Assembly (NCBI GenBank): GCA_002749535.1
Contig: MZZL01000391.1
Span: forward strand, 1 to 57,689
Direction: 5' to 3'
Length of the DNA stretch: 57,689 nt
From: Apophysomyces variabilis
Lineage: Eukaryota > Mucoromycota > Mucoromycetes > Mucorales > Mucoraceae
Made by a program: the position numbers and the translations under genes. Each line of letters begins with the position of its first letter. Position 1 is the stretch's first letter. A model generated the notes under the pieces. The model saw nothing but the letters and a program-made list of their open reading frames with translations, searched no databases and was not told the DNA's origin. Shown here in pieces: positions 1 to 7,890 of this stretch.

Positions 1-233
1 ACCATATTGCTACTGCTGTCGATTGCCGTCGAGAATCTGGAAATCTCATTGTCGACTTGCCGTATCTCCAATGCAAGCTTTTTTATTGCTTCGCGAAGCT
101 CGCTAACTTGTACGGTATTTTCATGAATTTTCTGATTTGTTTCAGTTTCTCTTTGTCGATCTGAATCAACTAGCCCGATATTCTCCAGCCTCTTTTCTCT
201 CTCAACTTGTTTTCCTTTTCGACCTGTTGTCAT
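1..233 (-). CDS. N-terminus of an unidentified coiled-coil protein, cut by the window edge
   Basis: An ATG at 233-231 opens a frame that runs leftwards off the window with no stop, giving 77 visible codons. The product begins MTTGRKGKQVEREKR, basic and rich in Lys, Arg and Glu, followed by a stretch with heptad-like hydrophobic spacing (VSELREAIKKLALEIR, then VDNEISRF) that looks like an alpha-helical coiled coil. No catalytic motif is visible in this fragment and I do not recognise the family. The rest of the gene lies outside the window. That it is coding is inferred from the ATG, the absence of stops and the amphipathic pattern. Confidence 0.5.
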   Translation of the reverse strand, partial: MTTGRKGKQVEREKRLENIGLVDSDRQRETETNQKIHENTVQVSELREAIKKLALEIRQVDNEISRFSTAIDSSSNM

Positions 234-325
234 TTGTCAATACTTTTGCATTACTATTACATTCTGTCGTTCACCAACCTTTTTCTTTTTGCTTGCCTGC
301 TTGTTGCATTTTTTTTTCTCTTCTG

Positions 326-2638
326 TCATCGTACTTTGACGTTATAACATTTCTCCCTACTCTGATAGGGCCGGTAATATGTACCATCCGTTGCAGTGAT
401 GCATACGTTATTTGCAAATTGAACGCCGCGGCGATTGCATATCTCGTCAATGTTTTGCAGGTCAAAGAAGGAACCAAATGTGCATGATGCTTCTGCCATG
501 GCTTCCCCGACATTTCTCATGGGGTAACCCTTGCGTTCGGAATGCATATCGAAAGTGGAGCCAAAAACTTCAAATATCCCGCTTGGAGACAATTGGAGTG
601 CGTACACTCTCGAAGGTTTAACATAAGGGCAGTATTCTCTGCTGAAGGCAGAGTATCCTGCTACCCTTAAAAAGTAATTAGAGGCGAACACCAAGGGCAA
701 TCATAGGCATATATAATCGTCAATCATATTGTCGCCACTATCCTTTGGTACCAAGAGCCGTAAATGGCTGAATACTCGTGTTAGTACCTTGCATTCACGG
801 ATAGTTAAATTTGTGTCCGGGAATATTTCTTTCGTCCGTTCTTCAGAAATATCTTTCTTCTCATTTGGTTCTCGCAGGAGTTTTTTTTCAATTTCGCTTT
901 CAGGAAGTTTATGCGTTTAGGCGATACATCTTCGTCCTCATCGCCTTGCTTTTCCTGTTGTTCTAAGGTTTCCTTACTTATACATTTGACATCTGATTGC
1001 TCATCTTCAGAATCCTCCAAGATGTCGTTGATTTCCTCCTCACTGAACCCCAAAGTAGAGAGATTCTGTATTTCACTTTTTACTTCATTGGAGCCGGTTT
1101 GGGCTTCGTTCTCGCAAACTTGCTTTGATGGTTTAAGCACTGGTTCACCATCTTGCAATCGCTGAAGGCAGATTTCGGTTTTCTTGAATTCTCCGTGATA
1201 GCTGCCAACTTCTGCAAACGTTCCATCTCGCCTCCTGCTGTAAATGTCCTAAGTCTTCTAACGCCGATCGAGAAAGTTGTAACTTTTTGTGTCGGGCCGT
1301 TCGTTTTCTCATGCGCATCTTCCATAACTTTCTCATTTTCTGATAGCTACGCGGCGCTTTGGGTTTTTATTTGTCTTCGGCGATTTTCATTCGGATCATA
1401 ATATCTGGCTTCTCTGCCAGGCGCTGACTGTAACCGAAGTACGATACGGAGTAGATACCCCAAGGATTTGTATCTTAAATCTCCATTCTACATGTTTTGA
1501 ACATTCGTTGCCAACTGTCGTGACGTAAGTGTTCATTAACAGGCTTTTGCCCGGAGGTACTTGACTTAGACTAGCGCTAGCGGTCTCCGGACAGAATCTT
1601 CCCCATATCTCACCACCCTTCACTTTAGACTTCCCAAATCAACCGAGAAATCTGGAGGTCAGGTATTGTAGGTGGTTCTGAGTAAACATCAACTTCCACC
1701 CTACTTCATCCAAATCCAATGCCCGCACTATCTTGCTGTTAGGTGCACTTATAACGGGCTTGTTTACTGCTTCGCATCTGAAACGAAATTTCCATTATTC
1801 TTGTGCATGACCAATGGGCCTCTGAAACTAGTGAGAACTTACCGCTTTTTAAAATCCTTTGGGAACAATTCTTCAATATCAACAATCGTAGAGCTGCCAT
1901 GAGCCACGTATTCAATCATGCTTGCCCGCAACAATAAAACCAGATCCGCCACTAAGTCAGTCATACTATCTCGTGTTTCCTGCACCAGTTGATGGAATTT
2001 CTGCCGCTCGTCTTCTCCCAGATCCCTGCGCAGTATTCTGCTCAACGGAATGCAAGAAGTTTTCATTATTTGCTTCTCTTTTTCCTTCTTGTCTTCTTCG
2101 TCGTCATTGTCCTTTTCCTCTTCATTTTCTTCTCTTCCTTCCACTTCTCCTTCTCCTTCTGCGTAACCCACTTTTTCTACTTCCATCGAAAAGTCTTCTC
2201 CCAGGATAGCTTGTGCGTACACGTTCTCAAACACTGTGGGAAATTTTTCGTCGGGTTCGTCGCGTCTCCTTTGGCTAATGACAAACACAACGAATCCGAC
2301 GAAATATTTCCCACAGTGAAACTCCTCTTCAACCACTTGCGTCCACAGGCACCAGTTATCAAAATTTCGCCCGAGTGCTTTAGTTGGTGTTCTTTCTAGT
2401 TATTCCACAATGTGGCGGCACCAGAAAAGATGCCTCGCAGCTTTTTGCGGCTGCTAATGATATTATCTTTAACGTCATATGCTTCAAGGTCAGCACTTTC
2501 AGCGGTTCTTTTTACTGTTTCATGAAGCCGCTGACACATAAAGCGACGCAAGACGCTCATCGACTCGTCATAATCAAGTTTCCTAGCAGAGCCAGCTTTT
2601 TCTTTAGTTCCAGTTTTTATAGTTGCGGGAAAATCCAC
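326..2638 (-). pseudogene. Unidentified minus-strand multi-exon gene or gene relic
   Basis: Protein-like blocks on the minus strand: 2638-2396 (80 codons, basic, from MDFPATIKTG), about 2390-1839 (frame entered at ERTPTKALGRNFDNW; a Glu/Asp/Lys-rich tract, then a helical stretch with KTSCIPLSRILRRDL), 1158-805 (very acidic, e.g. EEEINDILEDSEDEQ, then basic) and 700-326 (includes VYALQLSPSGIFEVFG and SFFDLQNIDEICNRRG). Between them frames change and stops occur, so the region is either one gene with several introns or a decayed repeat-family gene. I do not recognise a named domain. The block at 700-326 loosely resembles hypothetical proteins repeated in Mucorales genomes, but that is memory, not a search. 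The second block carries an inserted miniature element at 2232-2318. Confidence 0.35.
2232..2318. mobile_element. 87-bp CACTA/EnSpm-like miniature inverted-repeat element
   Basis: The left arm begins CACTGTGGGAAA at 2232 and the right arm ends TTTCCCACAGTG at 2318. The arms pair over about 30 bp with a few mismatches (…TCGTCGGGTTCGTCG against …ACGAATCCGACGAAA) around a spacer of about 25 bp. Both sides are flanked by AAA, consistent with the 3-bp target duplication of CACTA-type elements. It carries no gene. Together with its duplication it adds 90 bp, a multiple of three, to a minus-strand reading frame that stays open through it. The CACTA assignment rests on the CACTG terminus and the 3-bp repeat only. 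Confidence 0.6.
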
Positions 2639-2639
2639 G

Positions 2640-3169
2640 AGTCGACAGGAAAAAGCTTGCCAGAGCCGTACCTTTGTTGTCTTTTTTTCTCAGCTATAAT
2701 TCGCGTTGACTACTTTCACTGGTATAAAAAAGGGAGTCCAATCCTATTTATTAAGCGCGCAATATGTGCCAGCCGTAATGAACTTGTTATTACCGATATG
2801 AAGAGCCGCTGTTTAGATGGTTCAACAGCTGTTACTCTAACGTGAACCAGTGTTTCCAACCTGTCTCAGTAAAAGCGGACGGAAAACAAGTTACCAATCG
2901 ATGCTTTATTTCTGCTGCAAGCTAAGACTGTCCAACGATTCTTAAAGGACATCCCGTGGTAGGGAACCAACGATCAATTCATAGTCTGGAAAGTCACTCT
3001 TTTGATCGAGAAATGTATTCCGTCCCCTTTAGGAGTTTGACAGGAATTGCTCAATTCATGGGTTAGAAATTCCAAATCCATCTCGTTTTCTCGCATGCCT
3101 ATTACCGAGCAGATGAATAATCGATATGAGTGTCCATCGATATATTCGATAGATATAATTGAGCGGTTA
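2640..3169. other. Left flank of the DIRS element, with coding-like minus-strand fragments
   Basis: On the minus strand this flank has two overlapping protein-like stretches in different frames: one ending near 2974 (contains NEMDLEFLTHELSNSCQTPK) and one that includes SDFPDYELIVGSLPRDVL and stops near 2955. They may be the 3' end of a gene that the retroelement entered, with a frameshift between them. No complete gene can be built. Confidence 0.3.
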
Positions 3170-3197
3170 GTCCGTAGGGCTAACCGAATGGGACCAC

Positions 3198-3307
3198 CAT
3201 AGAGTGCTGTGATCATCCCATGAGCTTTATTGAGCGCAACATATCCAATCGAAAAAATTTTGTGAACAATAAAATTTGAAAGGAAACAAAGCAATGCTCC
3301 TCGATCA
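3198..3307. repeat. Left inverted terminal repeat of the DIRS element
   Basis: About 110 bp that pairs in inverse orientation with 7295-7401. It starts CATAGAGTGCTGTGATCATC and ends at the stretch matching the first codons of the gag-like ORF (…GCAATGCTCCTCGATCA). A few substitutions and small indels separate the arms. Confidence 0.9.
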
Positions 3308-3363
3308 ACTAGCGAGCTGGACTGAAAGGGAAGGGAAAGGGGTGGGACCCTCTATGGGTTCCA

Positions 3364-3406
3364 ATTCGGTTAGCCCTACGGACTCGAATCGGAACCCATA
3401 GAGTGC
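3364..3406. repeat. Internal complementary region of the DIRS element
   Basis: The stretch ATTCGGTTAGCCCTACGG followed by ACTCGAATCGGAACCC is the exact reverse complement of what is obtained by joining the right outer end (…GATTCGAGTCCGTAG) to the left outer end (GGCTAACCGAAT…). In DIRS-1 this region is thought to template closure of the circular DNA intermediate. Confidence 0.9.
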
Positions 3407-3534
3407 TGAACTCCCACAGAGAAGCAGCGGCAAGTGAACGAAGGAGGAAAAACAGAAGAAAATCACATATGAAAGAAAATCTAAGAATGGTTGAAAAGGG
3501 AAAGACAAAAGGAAAAATGTCTATAAAGGATTTG

Positions 3535-4821
3535 TCAATCCTGGTGTGCGTCTCCTGCTTGAAGGACCCGGGCAGAGATATTGCCCGCCAGTTGTCTGGT
3601 ACGGCGATAATGGGTGTCAAAAACCGTGGAGGACGACCAGTTTCCCATAGTCAAGACATCTTCTAAGGCAGCCCCGCGTAGGAGGGCCAAATCAGAGGCT
3701 ACCGAACGAACGCTGGGAGTAGATGGTGCCGCATCCGTGAGAGACTTGGCGAGTAGTCGCCGAAGCCAGCCAGAGATTGTAGCCACTTGAACGCCCGCTG
3801 TCACGTCCACACTGTTGACCAGGAGGGAGTCCGGAGGTCGTAATCGTGCACCAGGATGGTCGCGCAGAGCCACATAAGCCTTGACCGGGCAGAGAGAGGG
3901 GTCCGAGGGTAAAGGATGCACTATCAGAGTCTTAATTATGCAACGTTCACCCCTGGTTTCCTTGGGCACATAGATCGAAAGATGCAGACGGTCTGCCTCG
4001 TCCACCCGTGACTGCTGGAGTTGGATTCGATGTAAGTCCGAAGGGCGTAAAAAAGCGGCCATCGCCAGCAAAAAGGCTGTCTTTTGATTGAGCATTACCA
4101 AAGCTGTTTCCGGGGAGGAAGGAATCGAAGCAAGATGTCTAAGTGTCGGTGTTACATCCACAGAGGGTCGTGTCATAGGGCGAGGTGGCGCGGAGAGAGT
4201 CAAACGACGCAAGAAGGCGCTCACGTCCGGAGCCGATCGAATCGAATCCGCGTCCACATGAAAGACCAGCACAGCCGTCCGAAAAACCTTCAGCGTCGAC
4301 ACACGATAGCCAGTCGTATGAGCCATTACCAGGAAGTTGACCAAGTCTGAAGCTGAGTAATGGTTGATATCCACACTGCTCTGCTCCGTCCATTGTAGGA
4401 AGCGGTACTGGCCCCCCAGGTAAGCCCTGTTGGTAGAGGACTGTTCTAGAAGCGATGCGCGGAGCGCTTGCAGGGCTTCGTTCGAATACCCTCTATTGGC
4501 GAAACGTCGCCGGATAGCTGCCACACGGAGACCTTCCAAGCGGAATTTGTCCATGGGGAGTTTGCATGGGGAGAGGTTGTGCGTATATGAACTTGAGGAT
4601 CCAGAAGTATTGGTGGTGCTATTGCCATCCTCCGTAAGAGTGGGAACCAGATTGCGGTCGGCCAAAAGGGAACTACCACCGTCGCCTGTATCTGCTCCCT
4701 CTGAATCTTCTTGAGGCATGGAAGGATCAACGGCCAAGGAGGGTAAATCCAAGGGTGTCGAAAGGAGGTCCAAGAAAGACTCATGGCATCCGCCGTCAGT
4801 GCTCGCGGGTCCGGTTTCCAA
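3535..4821 (-). CDS. DIRS tyrosine recombinase (phage-integrase-like)
   Basis: 428-codon uninterrupted frame. The first ~100 residues are low complexity (Ser/Thr/Asp/Gly). A SAM-like core-binding region follows (about 110-230, including YRFLQWTEQSSVDINHYSAS), then a catalytic domain. Family signatures: an arginine in the AMAAFLRPSDLHRIQL segment (box I), VPKETRGERCI with a conserved Lys in the beta hairpin, and box II, where RSVASDLALLRGA is followed about 20 residues later by NWSSSTVFDTHYRR with the nucleophilic tyrosine. It would insert the circular element cDNA by strand exchange. The start is 63 bp after the RT frame ends in the element's sense, and the frame could extend further upstream. 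The ORF appears intact. Confidence 0.9.
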   Translation of the reverse strand: METGPASTDGGCHESFLDLLSTPLDLPSLAVDPSMPQEDSEGADTGDGGSSLLADRNLVPTLTEDGNSTTNTSGSSSSYTHNLSPCKLPMDKFRLEGLRVAAIRRRFANRGYSNEALQALRASLLEQSSTNRAYLGGQYRFLQWTEQSSVDINHYSASDLVNFLVMAHTTGYRVSTLKVFRTAVLVFHVDADSIRSAPDVSAFLRRLTLSAPPRPMTRPSVDVTPTLRHLASIPSSPETALVMLNQKTAFLLAMAAFLRPSDLHRIQLQQSRVDEADRLHLSIYVPKETRGERCIIKTLIVHPLPSDPSLCPVKAYVALRDHPGARLRPPDSLLVNSVDVTAGVQVATISGWLRRLLAKSLTDAAPSTPSVRSVASDLALLRGAALEDVLTMGNWSSSTVFDTHYRRTRQLAGNISARVLQAGDAHQD

Positions 4822-4883
4822 GAGATATGCGTCGGAAGTAGGGCTGTTGTGCGATCCGCGAAGAGATCAACGTCATGCCCACC

Positions 4884-6420
4884 CTACTGGTGCTGAATTT
4901 TTTGGAAGGTGTGTGGATGAAGCTGCCACATCGACGTTCTGTGTAGATGACGCGAAGCATGATCCGCCTGAGAGTTGTCCACCCCGCGTATGTGTTTGGC
5001 CTCTATCCGTAGACACCGATGCAGACACATTTCCCACAATTCCTTCGTCAGCTGCCGAAGGGAGGAAGACCGTGTTCCTCCTTGTCGGTTCACATAGGCC
5101 GCCGCTGTCACATTGTCCGTGCGTATCCGAATTGTGGTGTGGTGCAAGTGGCGAAACGTCTGTAGAGCAAGCCGTATCGCCTGTAGTTCTCGCCAATTGA
5201 TCGATTGTTTGACTTCGGCATGAGTCCAAAGGCCTTGAACCTTTCTGGAGCCCAGCACTGCTCCCCAACCTTTGTCGCTTGCGTCCACGAACAAGGTATG
5301 AGAGGCATCGGGCTTCAGAAGCGACTGACCGTTCCAGTTGTGTAGATTGTCCCGCCGAAGGCGCAGCTCTTCCAAACAATTTGGTGGAAGAGGTTGAGGG
5401 CGATCCCAGTCGGATGATGTTTTCACAAAGCTGTTCTTGAAAGCCATCAACGCCTGAGTGTAGAGGTTCGTCGGGAAGATTGGCAGGGTTGCTGCTCGTA
5501 TCCGCATTGTCAAACTGTGGATTGAGCGTGGAGTCACCTGCGGAGTCTTGATCAATCCAACAATTGAGCGTCGAAGATCCCGGAACTTGGAACGTGGCGG
5601 TTGGATAGTCATTTGTCGCGTGTTGATACGGAATCCTAGATGTTCCAAAGTTTGAGTTGGAGTCAGGGAGGACTTCTTGAGATTCAAAATCCAACCCAGT
5701 TCCCTGAGCTTCGTCATTACCAGGGCTGTGTGGCGAATTGCCAATTGTTGGCTCTCCGCCATCACTAGCCAATCGTCCAAATATGCTGTTAGACGTATGC
5801 CTTGTGATCGCGCCCAAGCCAGAATCGGTTTCGTGAGCCGAGTGAATAGCCAAGGGACCACCGACAGACCGAAAGGTGTCGTCCGAAACTGGAAGGTCTT
5901 GCCCTCGAACCTGAAACGAAGATATCGTCTGGAATGTTTGTGGACTAGGATATGGAGAAACGCGTCCGACAGATCTATTGATGTGAGGTAATCCTGTGGC
6001 TGAATCAATTGAATCACCTGTTGTAAGGTTTCCATCCAAAAATGGGGTGCCGAGATGTATGTTGAGAGACTTGAGATTGAACACCGGACGATGGCCTCCG
6101 TTTTTCTTGTCGATTTATGAACATCGTGCTGGTGAAACCCGGAGACGAGTCGGCCGGTTCGATTGCCCGTTTGATAAGAAGTGAAGCGATTTCCTGCCGA
6201 AGCAAGAGTCGTTGGGTTGCGTTTCTTGGGCGAGTAGGAAAGGTACTGTGCGAAAGAGGAGGGTTCTCTTGGAAGAGCATGCGAAAGCCTTCTTGAACGA
6301 CAGAATGAACCCATGTAGAATCCGTCAGGCGTCGCCATGTCAGTGCAAAGCGCTGAAGCCCGCCCCCTACTGGGAGTCGGTCCCGTTCGCGAGGTTGTTG
6401 CGGAACGGGTTGTTGGATCT
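4884..6420 (-). pseudogene. DIRS reverse transcriptase-RNase H, broken by two frameshifts
   Basis: The RT N-terminus is read in one frame overlapping the end of gag (DRLPVGGGLQRFALTWRRL, later SSPGFTSTMFI). It shifts near 6114-6116, where a T run (A run in sense) has an extra base, into KNGGHRPVFNLKSLNIHLGT, and shifts again near 6044-6048 at a GGGG run into the long frame carrying HFWMETLQQV, SIDLSDAFLHI, TPFGLSVVPWLF and YLDDWLV. RNase H follows with its acidic residues in FVDASDKGWGAVL, WRELQAIRLAL, IRTDNVTAAAYV and DNSQADHASR. All catalytic residues are present, so the damage is recent or due to sequencing error. The long frame remains open 5' of the breaks (to 6668), but that part is not RT-like. 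Confidence 0.88.
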
Positions 6421-7326
6421 TGTCTGAGAGGATTGCGGTCTTGCAGATTGATTGGCTCCTTTGCGTTTGCTGGAGGGGGGGCCCATCCGGCGGGGAGTCG
6501 AGGTGAAATCGGGTTGCCCGCCACCTCCCAGCGGCGGGACGCCTCGAAAAAACGATGAAGACTTTCCCGGGCGAGCAGGCCGTGCATCCTTGATGGTCTT
6601 TTGGAATGCTGCGTTGGTGAACACCGTGTCTTTAAAGCGTTCCGGATCCATAGTATAACCCTTGTCATCTAGTTGGAGTGAATAGGAGGGGTTCACCGCC
6701 CTCAAAGCGATGGAATTACGGGCCGTGTTGGCTTGGCCAGCCACATGCAACGTCAGAGTACGAGCGTCGTTCAGAATGGCGAATACTCGGGCTCGATGTT
6801 CGACAGGAAGCAGGGGGAAAAGAACGTGGCCCAAGACATCTAGGGGACGAAGGATTGCTGAAGTAGCATACTGCAACGCATGCAAAGACTGGCCCTCCAG
6901 CTTTTGACCTCTGGAGAAATGGCGTTCCGCTTGAGGCAGAGTGGCCGGGGGAGAGTACTTCAGACCTGAGAGAGGAGGATATCTATCGATTATCATTTTG
7001 CGTTCTTCATCCGATAGCGTCTGAGCAAAAATAGCCCTATCCAAGGTGGGCATGAGATCACGAAGAGCAGGATCCGCCTGCCATTCATAATGAGGTCTAG
7101 TTGCCAAATTATGGTAGGTGCCTTCAGGCACCGATTGAGCCGTTTCCGAAGAAGCAAGCAATTGTTCAATGACCGCCTGTTGGCGAGCCACCTTTTGCAC
7201 TAGTTCCTGTAACTGCGCTGCAGTTGCGTCTTGCGAAGAAGGTAAGTCCATGTGAACTTGCAAAGCTGCGGATATGTCCAGCGAGCGAAAAAGATGATCG
7301 AGGAACATTGCTTTGTTTTCTTTCAA
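6367..7326 (-). CDS. DIRS gag-like ORF
   Basis: 319-codon frame starting at 7326 (MKENKAM); an internal Met six codons later is an alternative start lying inside the terminal repeat. A predicted helical region (LQELVQKVARQQAVIEQLL) is followed by a central domain with the WQADPALRDLMPTLDRAIF and GQSLHALQYATSAILRPL segments. The tail is Arg/Gly/Ser/Pro-rich and basic, suited to nucleic-acid binding, with no CCHC knuckle. The C-terminus overlaps the RT frame by at least 50 nt in another frame, so RT expression would need frameshifting or internal initiation. Function is inferred from position: DIRS elements carry a gag-like gene first. Confidence 0.8.
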   Translation of the reverse strand: MKENKAMFLDHLFRSLDISAALQVHMDLPSSQDATAAQLQELVQKVARQQAVIEQLLASSETAQSVPEGTYHNLATRPHYEWQADPALRDLMPTLDRAIFAQTLSDEERKMIIDRYPPLSGLKYSPPATLPQAERHFSRGQKLEGQSLHALQYATSAILRPLDVLGHVLFPLLPVEHRARVFAILNDARTLTLHVAGQANTARNSIALRAVNPSYSLQLDDKGYTMDPERFKDTVFTNAAFQKTIKDARPARPGKSSSFFRGVPPLGGGGQPDFTSTPRRMGPPSSKRKGANQSARPQSSQTRSNNPFRNNLANGTDSQ

Positions 7327-7401
7327 ATTTTATTGTTCACAATTTTTCGATTGGATATATTTCGCTCAATAAAGCTCATGGGATGATCACAGCACTCTAT
7401 G
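7295..7401. repeat. Right inverted terminal repeat of the DIRS element
   Basis: Inverse partner of 3198-3307; see that entry. It overlaps the 5' end of the gag-like ORF, so the first codons of gag are part of the repeat. Confidence 0.9.
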
Positions 7402-7422
7402 GGTTCCGATTCGAGTCCGTAG

Positions 7423-7890
7423 GACTCACCCAATTGTCCAAGACTTGTCGTCGGACAATTTTCCTATGCATAGACGCAAAATCATTCGAAACAGGCGCAG
7501 AATAATGTTTAAAATAAAGAATTGCTTCGGGCAAAAACATTTTTAAGGTACCGACTACCACTTTTACTCTCAATCAGTATATACTACGTTCACGCGTAGC
7601 ATTGTAAACGAAACACGTTTCTGTGCTGTGAAGATTAACAGCTAAACAAGCCGATACTATATAGTTATTTTGTTTACTCTTGACAATTAACGACATGCGA
7701 TCTCTTAGTAAAGGCTTCATTATCGGTATTACAAATATGTTTTTGTCCCAAGCATTTCCCTTAAATCAAAAGTTGGTGAATAAAAACGCGTCACAAAATC
7801 GCGAGTCCCGAATGCGATCCACACTGTGGTTTTTTCGTCCCCTTTTCGAGTACAGTGGGGAATCCCGAGTACCAAACCGCTTGCAAGACC
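7423..7890. other. Right flank of DIRS and upstream region of the Myb gene
   Basis: The flank begins GACTCACCCAATT; read on the minus strand this is …CAATTGG followed by GTGAGTC, a good splice-donor context immediately next to the insertion. A small inverted repeat (TTGTCC…GGACAA, 7434-7459) lies just outside. From about 7680 the sequence is the presumed promoter and leader of the downstream gene. No other gene seen. Confidence 0.4.

Larger units (their letters stand above)
3170..7422 (-). mobile_element. DIRS-1-type tyrosine-recombinase retrotransposon, nearly complete
   Basis: The element reads on the minus strand in the order gag-like ORF, RT/RNase H, tyrosine recombinase. It has no LTRs and no DDE integrase. 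Instead it has inverted terminal repeats (3198-3307 and 7295-7401) and an internal complementary region (3364-3406) that reproduces the joined outer ends, the hallmark of DIRS elements, which integrate from a circular DNA by a tyrosine recombinase. Both outer ends carry GTCCGTAG (3170-3177 and 7415-7422), so the exact boundary is ambiguous by up to 8 bp. No target-site duplication beyond this shared octamer is seen, as expected for the class. The RT is disrupted by two frameshifts; the other two ORFs are open. Confidence 0.93.

Noticed and set aside
805..1336. Several overlapping short frames on both strands
   Set aside because: Only the acidic minus-strand block fits the neighbouring gene relic; the others change frame and have no independent support.
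3306..3321. 16-bp word CAACTAGCGAGCTGGA also found at 52165-52180
   Set aside because: One exact 16-mer match between two places in 57 kb is near chance expectation, and the surroundings do not align.
4873..6084. 403-codon open frame antisense-phase shadow within the DIRS RT region
   Set aside because: Only its first ~20 residues (MFNLKSLNIHLGT) are RT-like, because the RT is frameshifted there. The rest has Ser/Thr-rich composition and overlaps the true RT/RNase H frame.
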